This document shows, in pieces, positions 1 to 8,415 of a stretch of 18,127 nucleotides of DNA (its first letter is position 1; the number at the start of each line of letters is the position of its first letter). The stretch covers positions 35,808 to 53,934 of the forward strand of contig DJYD01000048.1 in the NCBI GenBank assembly GCA_002449955.1, given 5' to 3'. Source of the DNA: Lachnospiraceae bacterium UBA6987. Its GTDB lineage: Bacteria; Bacillota; Clostridia; Lachnospirales; Lachnospiraceae. The notes under the pieces are model-generated. The model ran no database searches and had not been told where the DNA came from. It saw only the letters and a program-made list of their open reading frames with translations. The translations under genes and the position numbers were made by a program.

Positions 1-99
1 AAGCAGAAGGAAGGCAAGAAGCGCATGCGCCAGATCGGCAACGTAGAAGTGCCGCAGCAGGCCTTTATGAGCGTCCTGAAGCTCGACGAAGACAGGTGA
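1..99 (+). CDS. lepA: LepA / elongation factor 4, C-terminal fragment
   Basis: Only the last 32 codons and the TGA stop are inside the window. The reading frame starts at base 1 and gives KQKEGKKRMRQIGNVEVPQQ followed by AFMSVLKLDED-R. This matches the lysine/arginine-rich C-terminal tail conserved in LepA (elongation factor 4), the translational GTPase that acts on stalled or mistranslocated ribosomes. The tail is the part of LepA that contacts the peptidyl-transferase region. The GTPase and other domains lie upstream, outside the window. lepA followed by hemW is a common order in Firmicutes, which supports the call. Confidence is high for so short a piece because the tail is distinctive. 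Confidence 0.9.
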   Translation, partial: KQKEGKKRMRQIGNVEVPQQAFMSVLKLDEDR

Positions 100-121
100 G
101 CGGCAGCGAGCCCGCAGGTGA

Positions 122-184
122 CGCGCTGCAGGGGAAGTTTCGATCCCCCTTTTGCCGGGGGTGAGAAACTTTCCCGTGAGCGCG
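122..184 (+). repeat. Long nested stem-loop in the lepA-hemW spacer
   Basis: Three stems are stacked and separated by 3x3 internal loops. The outer stem pairs 122-127 (CGCGCT) with 179-184 (AGCGCG). The middle stem pairs 131-141 with 165-175, 11 base pairs including one G-T. The inner stem pairs 145-149 (CCCCC) with 157-161 (GGGGG) around a 7-base loop. No T-run follows, so it is not a standard intrinsic terminator. It occupies about half of the 123-base gap between the lepA stop and the hemW start. It could be a dispersed palindromic repeat, a processing or stability element, or a leader controlling hemW. The pairing is seen directly; the role is unknown. Confidence 0.7.
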
Positions 185-213
185 GAGCCTTACCGATCTC
201 CCGGTCTCAGAAA

Positions 214-218
214 GGAGG
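214..218 (+). promoter_or_regulatory. Ribosome binding site fixing the hemW TTG start
   Basis: AAAGGAGG at 211-218 ends 4 bases before TTG at 223 and only 1 base before GTG at 220. No ATG lies in frame near it, so TTG at 223 is the best-supported start. Confidence 0.7.
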
Positions 219-222
219 CGTG

Positions 223-1374
223 TTGGACAAGAAACCTATAAGCGTATATGTACATATTCCCTTCTGCAAAAAGAAGTGTCTGTACTGCGATTTTCCCTCC
301 GCGCCCGGAACACCGGAGGAGATCGCATACTATTTCCGTATTCTGATGAAGGAAATCCGCTCCTTTGAGGCATTAGACAGTCTGCACACGATCACGACCG
401 TGTTCTTCGGCGGCGGCACTCCTTCGTTAGTGAGTCCTCTGTACATTGAACAGGTCCTGAACCTGCTGCGCACACAGTATCATTTTGACAAGGATATTGA
501 AATCACCCTGGAGGCCAATCCGGGAACGCTCACTAAGGATAATCTGACTGCCTACCGCAGAATGGGCATCGGCAGGCTCAGCCTTGGCCTTCAGTCCGTC
601 CATGAGGATGAACTGAAGATGCTCGGGCGCATCCACAGCTACCAGGATTTTTTGAACAGTTATGAAATGGCGCGGGAAGCCGGCTTTTCGAATATCAATA
701 TCGATCTGATGAGCGGGCTGCCGCGGCAGACCATGGATAAATGGAAAAAGACCCTGGAAACAGTGTGCGCACTCGATCCGGAACATATTTCCGCCTATTC
801 CCTGATCATAGAAGAAGGGACACCCTTTGCCGAAACCTGGGGCACCAGACAGGGGAGAATTTACCTGCCGGGCGAGGAGCTTGACCGGCAGATGTATCGT
901 TATACGAAGGAATACCTGGCTTCCCGCGGTTATGAACGCTATGAAATCTCCAACTATGCTAAGAAAGGCAGGGAGTGCCGCCACAACATGACCTACTGGA
1001 CCTGCGGCGAGTATATCGGCTTCGGGCAGAGCGCAGCCTCCTATGTGGATGAAAGACGCTTCCAGAATCCGGCGGGCAAGGAAGAATACCGGAATTATGC
1101 CCGCAGCGCCTACGCAAGTTATAAGGCGACAAAGCCGCTGAGCCTAAAAGCCCGCGAGGAGGAATACATGTTCCTTGGGCTTCGGACAGCGCGGGGTGTT
1201 TCCCGCGAGGAATTCAAAAAACGCTTCGGGGAAAGCTTTCCCGGCACCTACGAAAAAAAGCTGCTGGAATACTATCAGCAGGGATTTATGGAAAAAAACG
1301 GTGACAGGATCCGTCTGACGGATAAGGGCATCGATGTCAGCAACATCATCATGGCGGACTTTTTACAGGATTAG
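223..1374 (+). CDS. hemW: HemW, radical-SAM heme chaperone (HemN-like)
   Basis: The protein is 383 residues from the TTG start, the usual HemW length. The open frame runs back to 118, but those codons cross the spacer hairpin and have no ribosome site. Residues 15-22 hold the radical-SAM CxxxCxxC motif (C15, C19, C22) followed by D-F. The CxxxCxxCxF form is the HemW signature; true coproporphyrinogen dehydrogenase HemN has a further Cys in place of Phe. GGGTP at 63-67 is the SAM-binding motif, EANPGT and RLSLGLQS follow, and the last third fits the HemN C-terminal domain. HemW binds heme and a 4Fe-4S cluster and delivers heme to target proteins. It is often misannotated as an oxygen-independent coproporphyrinogen oxidase. 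Its stop codon overlaps the addB ribosome site, so it is probably cotranscribed with addBA. Confidence 0.92.
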   Translation: MDKKPISVYVHIPFCKKKCLYCDFPSAPGTPEEIAYYFRILMKEIRSFEALDSLHTITTVFFGGGTPSLVSPLYIEQVLNLLRTQYHFDKDIEITLEANPGTLTKDNLTAYRRMGIGRLSLGLQSVHEDELKMLGRIHSYQDFLNSYEMAREAGFSNINIDLMSGLPRQTMDKWKKTLETVCALDPEHISAYSLIIEEGTPFAETWGTRQGRIYLPGEELDRQMYRYTKEYLASRGYERYEISNYAKKGRECRHNMTYWTCGEYIGFGQSAASYVDERRFQNPAGKEEYRNYARSAYASYKATKPLSLKAREEEYMFLGLRTARGVSREEFKKRFGESFPGTYEKKLLEYYQQGFMEKNGDRIRLTDKGIDVSNIIMADFLQD

Positions 1375-1382
1375 GAGGGGCT

Positions 1383-4300
1383 ATGGCGGTTTATTTCCTG
1401 CTGGGGGAAGGCGGAAGCGGCAAATCGCACGAACTGCGGGAAGAGGTGATCCGGAAAAGCAGAGAGGATCCTCGCTCGCATCATATCGTTTTTGTCCCCG
1501 AGCAGTCCACGTTCATGACGCAGCAGGCCTTCATCAGACAGCATCCGCGCAGGGCTATGCTGAACATCGAAGTCATCAGCTTCGGCCATCTGGCAAGACG
1601 CGTTTTTCGTGAATTCTCTGCGGACAAAGCGACCGTGCTGGGCGAAAACGGCAAGAGACTTCTGTTGGCGTTGGCTTCGGAAGAGGTAAAAAAAGACCTG
1701 ACCGTTTATGGCGGGCAGGTAAGCCGCCCCGGCTTTCTGACAAAGCTCGGCAGTTTGTTTGCGGAATGGGATATGAACGATATTTCTCCGGAACGCCTGC
1801 TGGAGATTGCGGAGGGGGAAGGCATCACGCCGCTTCTTTCGGCGAAACTGAAGGATCTTGCGGCTATATACCGGGCGTTCAAGCGCAGGCTTGGCGAAGG
1901 AAGAGTGACTGCGGAGGAAATGCTGCCGCGTCTTCTTCGCCTGCTTCCCTATTCGGATGCCGCGCGCGGAGCCTGTCTCTACTTTGACGGCTTTACCGGC
2001 TTTACGAGTGTGCAGTACCGCCTGATCACGGAACTGATCCGAAGAAGCAGGGAAAGCCTTTTTGTTTTTACCCTGCCGAAGAAAGAAGCTGCGGCGAAAG
2101 GGGAGCCGGGGAAAGCAGATCTCTTCGGCATGAGCATCGCAGCGATGAAGCGTATCACACGCTGTGCGGCAGACGCCGGAACTGCGCTCGGCGGCAGCTT
2201 CTTTGCCGGGACGCACAGACCGGCTTTGATAAAACATGACGATTTTAAGTTTCTTGAAAAGAATTTAATGCGGTTTTCAAAGGAAAGTTTTCCTGAAAAG
2301 CCGCAGCATATCCATGTGATGGCCTGCCGGAACGTACGGACGGAATGCCGCGCGGCTCTGCTTGAAATCATGCGGCTTGCCCGGGAAGAGGGCTTTGCCT
2401 GGAGAGACATCACGGTAACACTGGGCGATAAGGAACGCTATCTCCCCGCTCTGGAGGAACAGCTCCGGGAGGCAGGGATCCCGTACTTTACCGACAGACG
2501 GGAACCGCTTTCCAAGCATCCCCTGATCCGTATGCTTGAGGCTGCACTTGACGCAGTCACGGGAAATTTTGACCGGGACAGTGTGCTTCGCTATCTGAAA
2601 AATGAGTGCGGTCCGCTTTCGCGCGATGAAAGTGACCGCTTTGAAAACTATCTGCTATCCGCCGGCATCCGCGGCGGACGCTCCGGCCGAAAGCCCATGA
2701 CGGAGGAGTACAGCTATCTTGCCAGACTGCACGGCGAATCCGATGACGACTACACATCCAGAAGAGAGCAGACGCTTGAGGAGATGAATGCGCTCCGCGA
2801 GCGCATTTTTGTACCCCTGCTGACCCTGAAGGAAACAGTCAGAAGACGCGGGAAAGCAGAGGAGATGGCGGCCGCCGTTCTGCATTTTCTGGAGGAAACC
2901 GGAGCCCGGGAAAAATTGCTGCAGCGGGCAGAGGCTTACGAGGCGGCAGGCAGGCTGCGCGAAGCGGATGAATGGAAAGGCGTCTTCGACAGCGTAAGCA
3001 GCTTTCTTCAGGAAATGCAGGAGCTGCTTGCGGATATGCCTGTAAGCGCTGCGGACTTCTGTCTTCTGGTTAAGACGGGCCTTGAGGGATTGAAGCTCGG
3101 TTTGCTGCCGGCGGAGCCGGATCAGCTGCTGATCGGCGACATGGAAAGAAGCCGTATGGGGGATATCAAGGCTCTGCTCGTTCTGGGCTTTAATGAAGGC
3201 GTTATCCCCGGCGTGCACCGAAGCGGCGGGATCATCACCGACCGGGAACGCATTCTGCTGGAACGCTTTGAACCGGATCTGGGCTATACCGATGAGAAGG
3301 CGCTGCTTGAGGAACGCTTCTACATCTACCGCCTTCTGACAAGGCCGGCTGAGCAGCTGTATCTGAGCTTCTCGCAGCTTGGCCCGGACGGGAAAGCCAT
3401 TGCCAAAAGCCCGGTTCTGACGGAGATCGAGGGGCTTTTTCCGGCGCTCAAGCTGCAGGACTTTGCGGAGCTTTGCCGGGATGATCCGTTCACGGCGGTG
3501 GCAAACAAAGAGACGGCGGCAAGGGTGCTTGCGGAGCAGATCCGCAGGAAACAGGGCGGTTATGAAGCGCTCTATGCCCTTTTGCTGAACAGTCCTGATT
3601 TCAGTGCGCGCTTAATGAGACTGGAAGAGGGAGCCCTTCTGCATTACCGGCCGGTTTCACTGAGCAGTGAGCAGGCGGAGGCCCTGTATGGCAAGGTTTT
3701 GAAGGGAAGCGTGACCAGACTGGAACGCTTTGCTGCCTGCGCCTACAGACATTTCCTGCAGTATGGTCTGGGCCTTGAAGAACGGGACGAGCATACCTGG
3801 CAGGCGTCGGATCACGGGAGCTTCTTCCACAAGGTGATGGAGGTGATTCTGCGTAGCGCATATGAAAATGGCGGAAAGCTGAAGGACCTGGATGATGAAG
3901 CGCGAAGCGCATTGATCCGGAAGGGGATCCGCGAGGCGGCAGAGGCCGGGGCAGATACCGAACTGCAGGATAAGGCAAACAGCAGCTATCTGTTAGACCG
4001 CTGGGAGAATCTGTTTACACAGCAGATCCGCGCCATGAGCGAGCTGGAAACGGAAGACGGTTTCCGGCCGGAGCGCTTTGAACTGCGCTTTGGCGGCAGC
4101 CGGGAAGCCCTGGAGCTTGACCTTGGAGGGGGTGCACGGATGAGCCTGAGCGGCCAGATCGACCGCCTGGATGTCCGGAGGGATAACGGAACCGACTGGA
4201 TCAGGGTCGTTGACTATAAAACCTCAGATCATCAGCTGGATCTGACCCTCTTAAGTGAAGGGCTGCAGCTGCAGCTGTTCACCTATCTTGACGTGGCGCT

Positions 4301-4772
4301 TGAGCGGGCGCGGAGGGCCGGAAGAGCGGTGATGCCGGGCGGTCTGTACTATGCAGGCCTTACGGAAAAATGGCTGAAGGATGACGGAGAAGATGCTGCG
4401 CTTTTGCAGGAAAAGCTTCTGAAAGACTACCGTCTGTCAGGCATGACGGCAGCTGAAGTGGCAGACATTTCCACGGATGTGGATCTCTCGCAGCGCGGCG
4501 CTGCGAAGGTCTTCCCTGCCGAAGCATTAGGCAGCATCTGCCGCTATATCCGGGAGAAAGAAATTGGACTCGGCCGTGAGATCTTAGACGGCAGGATCGA
4601 TGCAGACCCTGTCGGCGACTCCTACAGCCCCTGCACGTACTGTGAATTCAGAAGCATCTGCCGCTTTGACAGGCGCATCCCGGGCATGAAGCCGCGGACG
4701 ATCCGGAAGGTAAAACGGGATGAGTTTGCGGAGATCATAGGCCTTGCGGAAGAAAAGGAGGCAGAATCATGA
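1383..4772 (+). CDS. addB: AddB, helicase-nuclease subunit of AddAB
   Basis: The 1129-residue protein has the size of Firmicute AddB. Walker A is at residues 8-15 (GEGGSGKS). The C-terminal nuclease domain shows RVVDYKTSD, with the catalytic DYK at 944-946 preceded by GQIDRLDV. The four cysteines of the AddB iron-sulfur cluster are present as C786, C1084, C1087 and C1093 (one distant Cys, then CxxCx5C), enclosing the nuclease domain as in B. subtilis AddB. With AddA it resects double-strand breaks, with one nuclease per strand and Chi recognition assigned to AddB, and feeds RecA-dependent repair. AGGAGG at 1373-1378 precedes the ATG. Its last codons overlap addA by ATGA, which suggests translational coupling and equal subunit production. 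Nothing appears truncated. Confidence 0.96.
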   Translation: MAVYFLLGEGGSGKSHELREEVIRKSREDPRSHHIVFVPEQSTFMTQQAFIRQHPRRAMLNIEVISFGHLARRVFREFSADKATVLGENGKRLLLALASEEVKKDLTVYGGQVSRPGFLTKLGSLFAEWDMNDISPERLLEIAEGEGITPLLSAKLKDLAAIYRAFKRRLGEGRVTAEEMLPRLLRLLPYSDAARGACLYFDGFTGFTSVQYRLITELIRRSRESLFVFTLPKKEAAAKGEPGKADLFGMSIAAMKRITRCAADAGTALGGSFFAGTHRPALIKHDDFKFLEKNLMRFSKESFPEKPQHIHVMACRNVRTECRAALLEIMRLAREEGFAWRDITVTLGDKERYLPALEEQLREAGIPYFTDRREPLSKHPLIRMLEAALDAVTGNFDRDSVLRYLKNECGPLSRDESDRFENYLLSAGIRGGRSGRKPMTEEYSYLARLHGESDDDYTSRREQTLEEMNALRERIFVPLLTLKETVRRRGKAEEMAAAVLHFLEETGAREKLLQRAEAYEAAGRLREADEWKGVFDSVSSFLQEMQELLADMPVSAADFCLLVKTGLEGLKLGLLPAEPDQLLIGDMERSRMGDIKALLVLGFNEGVIPGVHRSGGIITDRERILLERFEPDLGYTDEKALLEERFYIYRLLTRPAEQLYLSFSQLGPDGKAIAKSPVLTEIEGLFPALKLQDFAELCRDDPFTAVANKETAARVLAEQIRRKQGGYEALYALLLNSPDFSARLMRLEEGALLHYRPVSLSSEQAEALYGKVLKGSVTRLERFAACAYRHFLQYGLGLEERDEHTWQASDHGSFFHKVMEVILRSAYENGGKLKDLDDEARSALIRKGIREAAEAGADTELQDKANSSYLLDRWENLFTQQIRAMSELETEDGFRPERFELRFGGSREALELDLGGGARMSLSGQIDRLDVRRDNGTDWIRVVDYKTSDHQLDLTLLSEGLQLQLFTYLDVALERARRAGRAVMPGGLYYAGLTEKWLKDDGEDAALLQEKLLKDYRLSGMTAAEVADISTDVDLSQRGAAKVFPAEALGSICRYIREKEIGLGREILDGRIDADPVGDSYSPCTYCEFRSICRFDRRIPGMKPRTIRKVKRDEFAEIIGLAEEKEAES

Positions 4773-7700
4773 GTTTTGTTCCCAGCCCGATGCAGGAAGA
4801 AGTCATACGTCACAGAGGCGGTTCTCTGCTTGTTTCGGCAGCGGCCGGCAGCGGCAAGACGACGACCCTGATTGCGCATGTTCTGTCCCGTCTGTGTGAG
4901 AAAGAACCCGAAAAGCGCGGCGATCTGCGGCGCATGATCATTGTGACTTACACGAACGCAGCGGCGTCCGAGATGCGGGCCAAGCTGATCCGGGAGCTGA
5001 GAGCAGCCCTGGAAAACGATCCGGAAAATGCCTGGCTGCGGCTGCAGTCGGAAATCGCTCCCCAGGCCCATATCTGTACCGTGGACAGCCTCTGCGGCTT
5101 TTTGGTGCGAAGCTATTTCGACCGGCTGGATATCTCCCCGGATATCCGTATTGCCGACAATGCCGAGCTTGTCCTTCTGAAGGCGGACGTGCTGGATGCG
5201 CTGATGGAGGAGAAATACGAGGCCGGAGACGACAGGGATTTTCTGGATCTGATTACGGATTATTCTTCCGAAAAATCGGATGCCGAGATCCGCAAAATGG
5301 TGCTCGGGCTGTACGAAACGGCGCAGAACGCACTGTATCCCGAGGAGTGGCTTGAGGAAGCAGAAAAGCCGCAGCCGGAAGAGGAAGCCCTTTTCTGGGA
5401 GCAGGACTGGATCCTTGCCGGAGAAAGGAAGCTTGAAGGCGCACTTTTCAGCATCCGCGCGCGCATGGAAAGCCTGCGGAAGGAGGTCCTGCAGAGCGAG
5501 GCAGGTCAAAAGGAGATCTTCCTCCCGCTTCTGCAGAGCGATGAAGCGATCATAGACCGCCTTCTGGAAGCGGATTTTGCCGAAAAGCAGAAGCTGCTGT
5601 CCGTCAAAACAAAGTGGATGACGAAGCCCTCGCTTAAGAAAAAAACGGCGACGGGAGAAGATGAAGCACTCGATGAGCAGCTGAGGGCTGCCAGAAACAG
5701 ATATAAAGCAGAGTATCAGAATCTGGAAAAGCGTTACGGAAGAGAGCCTTCCCGCAGCTTTTCCCTGGTCCGGATGACAGAAAAACCGAAGAAGGCACTG
5801 CTTGCGCTTGCCAGAGCGTTTTCGCTGCGCTTCAAGGCGGAGATGCAGAGCCGCAACATGACGGATTTCATCGGCATGGAGCACTATGCCCTGAACCTGC
5901 TTACGGAAAGAGCAGAGGATGGGCGCGTTACGCGCACGCCTCTTGCCAGGCAGCTTGCAGAAGGCTTTGACGAGATCATCATCGACGAATACCAGGACAT
6001 CAACAACGTTCAGGATGAGATCCTGCACGCGCTTTCCGGAGAAGATGACGGACGGCCGAACCTGTTCATGGTCGGCGATGTCAAGCAGAGCATTTACCGC
6101 TTTCGCCGCGCCAATCCGGAGATTTTCCTGCAGAAATACAAAAGCTATGGAACAGAGCCGGGGGCAGAAACCCGCCGGATCGATCTTTCAGCCAACTACC
6201 GCTCGCGAAAAGAGATCGTGGACGGGGTAAACGACCTCTTCTGGAGGATCATGGATGAACCGCTTGGCGGCATCGTCTATGACGAGAAGGCGAAGCTGCA
6301 TTTCGGCGCTGCCGGCTTTGGGGGAGCAGGTCATGTCCCTGAAGTTCTGCTTTGCGAGAAGGTGGGAAATGCGGGAGAAAACCGAAGCGCTGAGGCTAAG
6401 TGCATCGGAAGGAAGATCCTGGAATTAACAAAGAGCGGCAGTCTTCAGGACGGAAGCCCGGACAAAACGCGCCGGGTCCGTTTCCGGGATATCCGGATCC
6501 TGATGAAGAGTCTGAACGATGCGCGGGTTTATGTGGACGCGCTCGGAGAGATGGGGATCCCGGTATCTGCGCCCTTAAAGCACGGCTTTTATGATACGCA
6601 GGAGGTACAGACGGTTCTGGCCCTCCTGAAAACCATTGATAATCCGAGGCAGGATATCCCGCTTGCCTCTGTCATGACGTCACCCTTTGGTGCGTTTCAA
6701 AACAGCGACCTTGCCGATATTGCCGCATGGGCCGGAAAAGAAGCGCCGAAGGCACATGGCTTGTACGAGCGCCTGCAGGCAGCCTGGATGATGGCTCCGG
6801 AGCGTTTCGGGAAAGTCGGACGCTTTCTGGAAGAGCTTGACAGCTGGAGAGATCTGGCTGAAGTCCTCTCAATTCCTGCATTGATCCACCGTCTGATGAC
6901 AGAAACCGGTTACGAGCTTTATCTGAGAGCCATGCCGGGCGGGATGGCAAGGCTTGCCAATCTGGAAACTCTGCTTGACCGGGCGGAGGCTTTTGAAAAT
7001 ACGAGCTACCGGGGGCTTTATCAGTTCAACCGCTATATCGAGCGGGTTAAGGACAGCACGGATGAGGGGGAAGCAGCACCGGTGCAGGACGATGATGACG
7101 TTGTGCATATCGATACGATCCATTCCTCAAAAGGGCTGCAGTATCCGGTCGTGTTCCTGGCCGGCGCCTCCACGGAGTTCAACCTGAAGGATGCGCAGGG
7201 CGCGATGCTTGTGCATGAAAAAGAAGGAGCAGCGTTAGAGACCCGGAATAGAGATACGAGACAGCGCTTAAGAAATCTGCGGCTCGATTATATTGCGGAT
7301 AAAATTACGGAGGAAGCCAAGGCGGAGGAACTCCGTGTGCTTTACGTGGCGTTAACGAGGGCAGAGGAATATCTGTTCATCTCGGGCACGGTGAGCGACC
7401 CTGCTCACTGGAGGGAGGCTTACCCTGAGCTTTCGGGGCTCCCGGACGGTCCTCTGCCTGCCTGGTCCGTGGCAGGTGCTTCTTCGTACCTTGACTGGAT
7501 CCTGATGGCTGCCGCAGCCGGAACGCCGCACCTTGTCATCCGACCGGACAATGAAGCGGATGAGGCGGAAGAGGGGCGCAGAGGTTTTGCGCAGGCGCCC
7601 ATCTGGGAAGATTTAGCCCTTAAGCTGGAGAACATCCGCAAAAACCCGCCCGAGATCCCGGAGGAGCTGGAAAAGAGGGTGCATTTCCGGTATCCTTATG

Positions 7701-8344
7701 AAGCCTTAAGCGGCGTGCGCGGCATTTATACGGTCTCGGCTTTGAAACAGGCCGCCGGGGAAGAACCGATGGAGCCGCTGCCGAAGAACGATCGAAAAAG
7801 ACCGGAGAACAGCGGAGTGGGCAGCCTGAACGGCGCCGAACGCGGCACGGTATACCATAAGATCATGGAGCATCTTCGGGTGGAAGATACCCGCCGCAGG
7901 GAGGACGTGGCGTCCCAGCTTGAAGCAATGCAGAAGAAAGGCCTGCTCAGGCAGGAGGAAGCGGCTGCCGTGCCTGCAGAAGAAGTGGCAGCCTTCTGGC
8001 AGACGCCGCTTGCAGACAGGATCCGCAGGGCCGATCAGCAGGGCAGGCTGTTCCGTGAGCAGCCCTTTATTCTGGGCGTCCCGCTTGCGGAGATAGACGC
8101 TGCCCACGCGGAGAGCAGAGAGACGGTCCTGATCCAGGGCATCGCAGACCTCTATTTTGAAGAAGAGGGAAAACTCATCCTTGTCGATTATAAAACGGAC
8201 CGCGTGGCGCAGGCGGAGGTGCTTGCGACGCGTTACCGCACGCAGCTTGACTATTACCGCAGGGCCCTTGAACAGGCAACAGGAAAGATAGTCGGGGAGA
8301 CATATATTTACAGTACGGTGCTCAGACAGCTGATAGCGATCTGA
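4769..8344 (+). CDS. addA: AddA, UvrD-type helicase-nuclease subunit of AddAB
   Basis: The protein has 1191 residues, typical for AddA. Superfamily 1A helicase motifs appear in order. The Q-motif region is PSPMQEEVI near residue 5. Walker A is AGSGKT at 26-31. Motif II is DEYQD at 406-410, followed by VGDVKQSIYRFRRANPEIF. Late motifs are HSSKGLQYPVVFLAG and LRVLYVALTRAEEYL. The C-terminal RecB-type nuclease has LILVDYKTD, with DYK at 1140-1142, followed by RTQLDYYRRAL. AddA supplies the 3'-5' motor and the nuclease that cuts the 3'-ended strand until Chi. The ATG overlaps the addB stop. A weak hairpin and then a new promoter lie downstream, so the hemW-addB-addA transcript probably ends here. 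A 468-codon antisense frame across the addB-addA junction is a shadow. Confidence 0.97.
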   Translation: MSFVPSPMQEEVIRHRGGSLLVSAAAGSGKTTTLIAHVLSRLCEKEPEKRGDLRRMIIVTYTNAAASEMRAKLIRELRAALENDPENAWLRLQSEIAPQAHICTVDSLCGFLVRSYFDRLDISPDIRIADNAELVLLKADVLDALMEEKYEAGDDRDFLDLITDYSSEKSDAEIRKMVLGLYETAQNALYPEEWLEEAEKPQPEEEALFWEQDWILAGERKLEGALFSIRARMESLRKEVLQSEAGQKEIFLPLLQSDEAIIDRLLEADFAEKQKLLSVKTKWMTKPSLKKKTATGEDEALDEQLRAARNRYKAEYQNLEKRYGREPSRSFSLVRMTEKPKKALLALARAFSLRFKAEMQSRNMTDFIGMEHYALNLLTERAEDGRVTRTPLARQLAEGFDEIIIDEYQDINNVQDEILHALSGEDDGRPNLFMVGDVKQSIYRFRRANPEIFLQKYKSYGTEPGAETRRIDLSANYRSRKEIVDGVNDLFWRIMDEPLGGIVYDEKAKLHFGAAGFGGAGHVPEVLLCEKVGNAGENRSAEAKCIGRKILELTKSGSLQDGSPDKTRRVRFRDIRILMKSLNDARVYVDALGEMGIPVSAPLKHGFYDTQEVQTVLALLKTIDNPRQDIPLASVMTSPFGAFQNSDLADIAAWAGKEAPKAHGLYERLQAAWMMAPERFGKVGRFLEELDSWRDLAEVLSIPALIHRLMTETGYELYLRAMPGGMARLANLETLLDRAEAFENTSYRGLYQFNRYIERVKDSTDEGEAAPVQDDDDVVHIDTIHSSKGLQYPVVFLAGASTEFNLKDAQGAMLVHEKEGAALETRNRDTRQRLRNLRLDYIADKITEEAKAEELRVLYVALTRAEEYLFISGTVSDPAHWREAYPELSGLPDGPLPAWSVAGASSYLDWILMAAAAGTPHLVIRPDNEADEAEEGRRGFAQAPIWEDLALKLENIRKNPPEIPEELEKRVHFRYPYEALSGVRGIYTVSALKQAAGEEPMEPLPKNDRKRPENSGVGSLNGAERGTVYHKIMEHLRVEDTRRREDVASQLEAMQKKGLLRQEEAAAVPAEEVAAFWQTPLADRIRRADQQGRLFREQPFILGVPLAEIDAAHAESRETVLIQGIADLYFEEEGKLILVDYKTDRVAQAEVLATRYRTQLDYYRRALEQATGKIVGETYIYSTVLRQLIAI

Positions 8345-8347
8345 GGC

Positions 8348-8379
8348 TTTGTCTGCAGGATAGACAAATAAGGTTTTTT
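8348..8379 (+). terminator. Weak intrinsic terminator after addA
   Basis: TTTGTCT at 8348-8354 pairs with AGACAAA at 8362-8368 around a 7-base loop. A T6 tract lies at 8374-8379 after a 5-base gap. The stem is AT-rich and not immediately next to the T-run, so termination would be inefficient. Its 3' arm contains the -35 box of the sortase promoter. Confidence 0.4.
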
Positions 8380-8389
8380 GTGCTAAAAT
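8361..8389 (+). promoter_or_regulatory. Promoter for the sortase gene
   Basis: TAGACA (-35, 5 of 6 to consensus) at 8361-8366 is followed by exactly 17 bases and TAAAAT (-10) at 8384-8389. The -10 box has a TG extension at 8381-8382. Predicted transcription start is near 8396, giving a leader of only about 20 bases before the ATG at 8416. AAGGAG at 8405-8410 is the ribosome site. Confidence 0.7.
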
Positions 8390-8415
8390 AGCATTTCTCT
8401 GAGAAAGGAGAAATC

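Noticed and set aside
118..222. N-terminal extension of hemW from the GTG at 118
   Set aside because: The extra codons cross the spacer hairpin, have no ribosome site, and precede the family's normal start.
4622..6028. 468-codon open frame on the minus strand across the addB/addA junction
   Set aside because: It is antisense to well-conserved addB and addA sequence, shows no recognisable motif, and is explained by codon bias in the real genes.
8393..8414. Hairpin ATTTCTC/GAGAAAT that would mask the sortase ribosome site
   Set aside because: The predicted transcription start near 8396 lies within its 5' arm, so the full stem would not be in the RNA.
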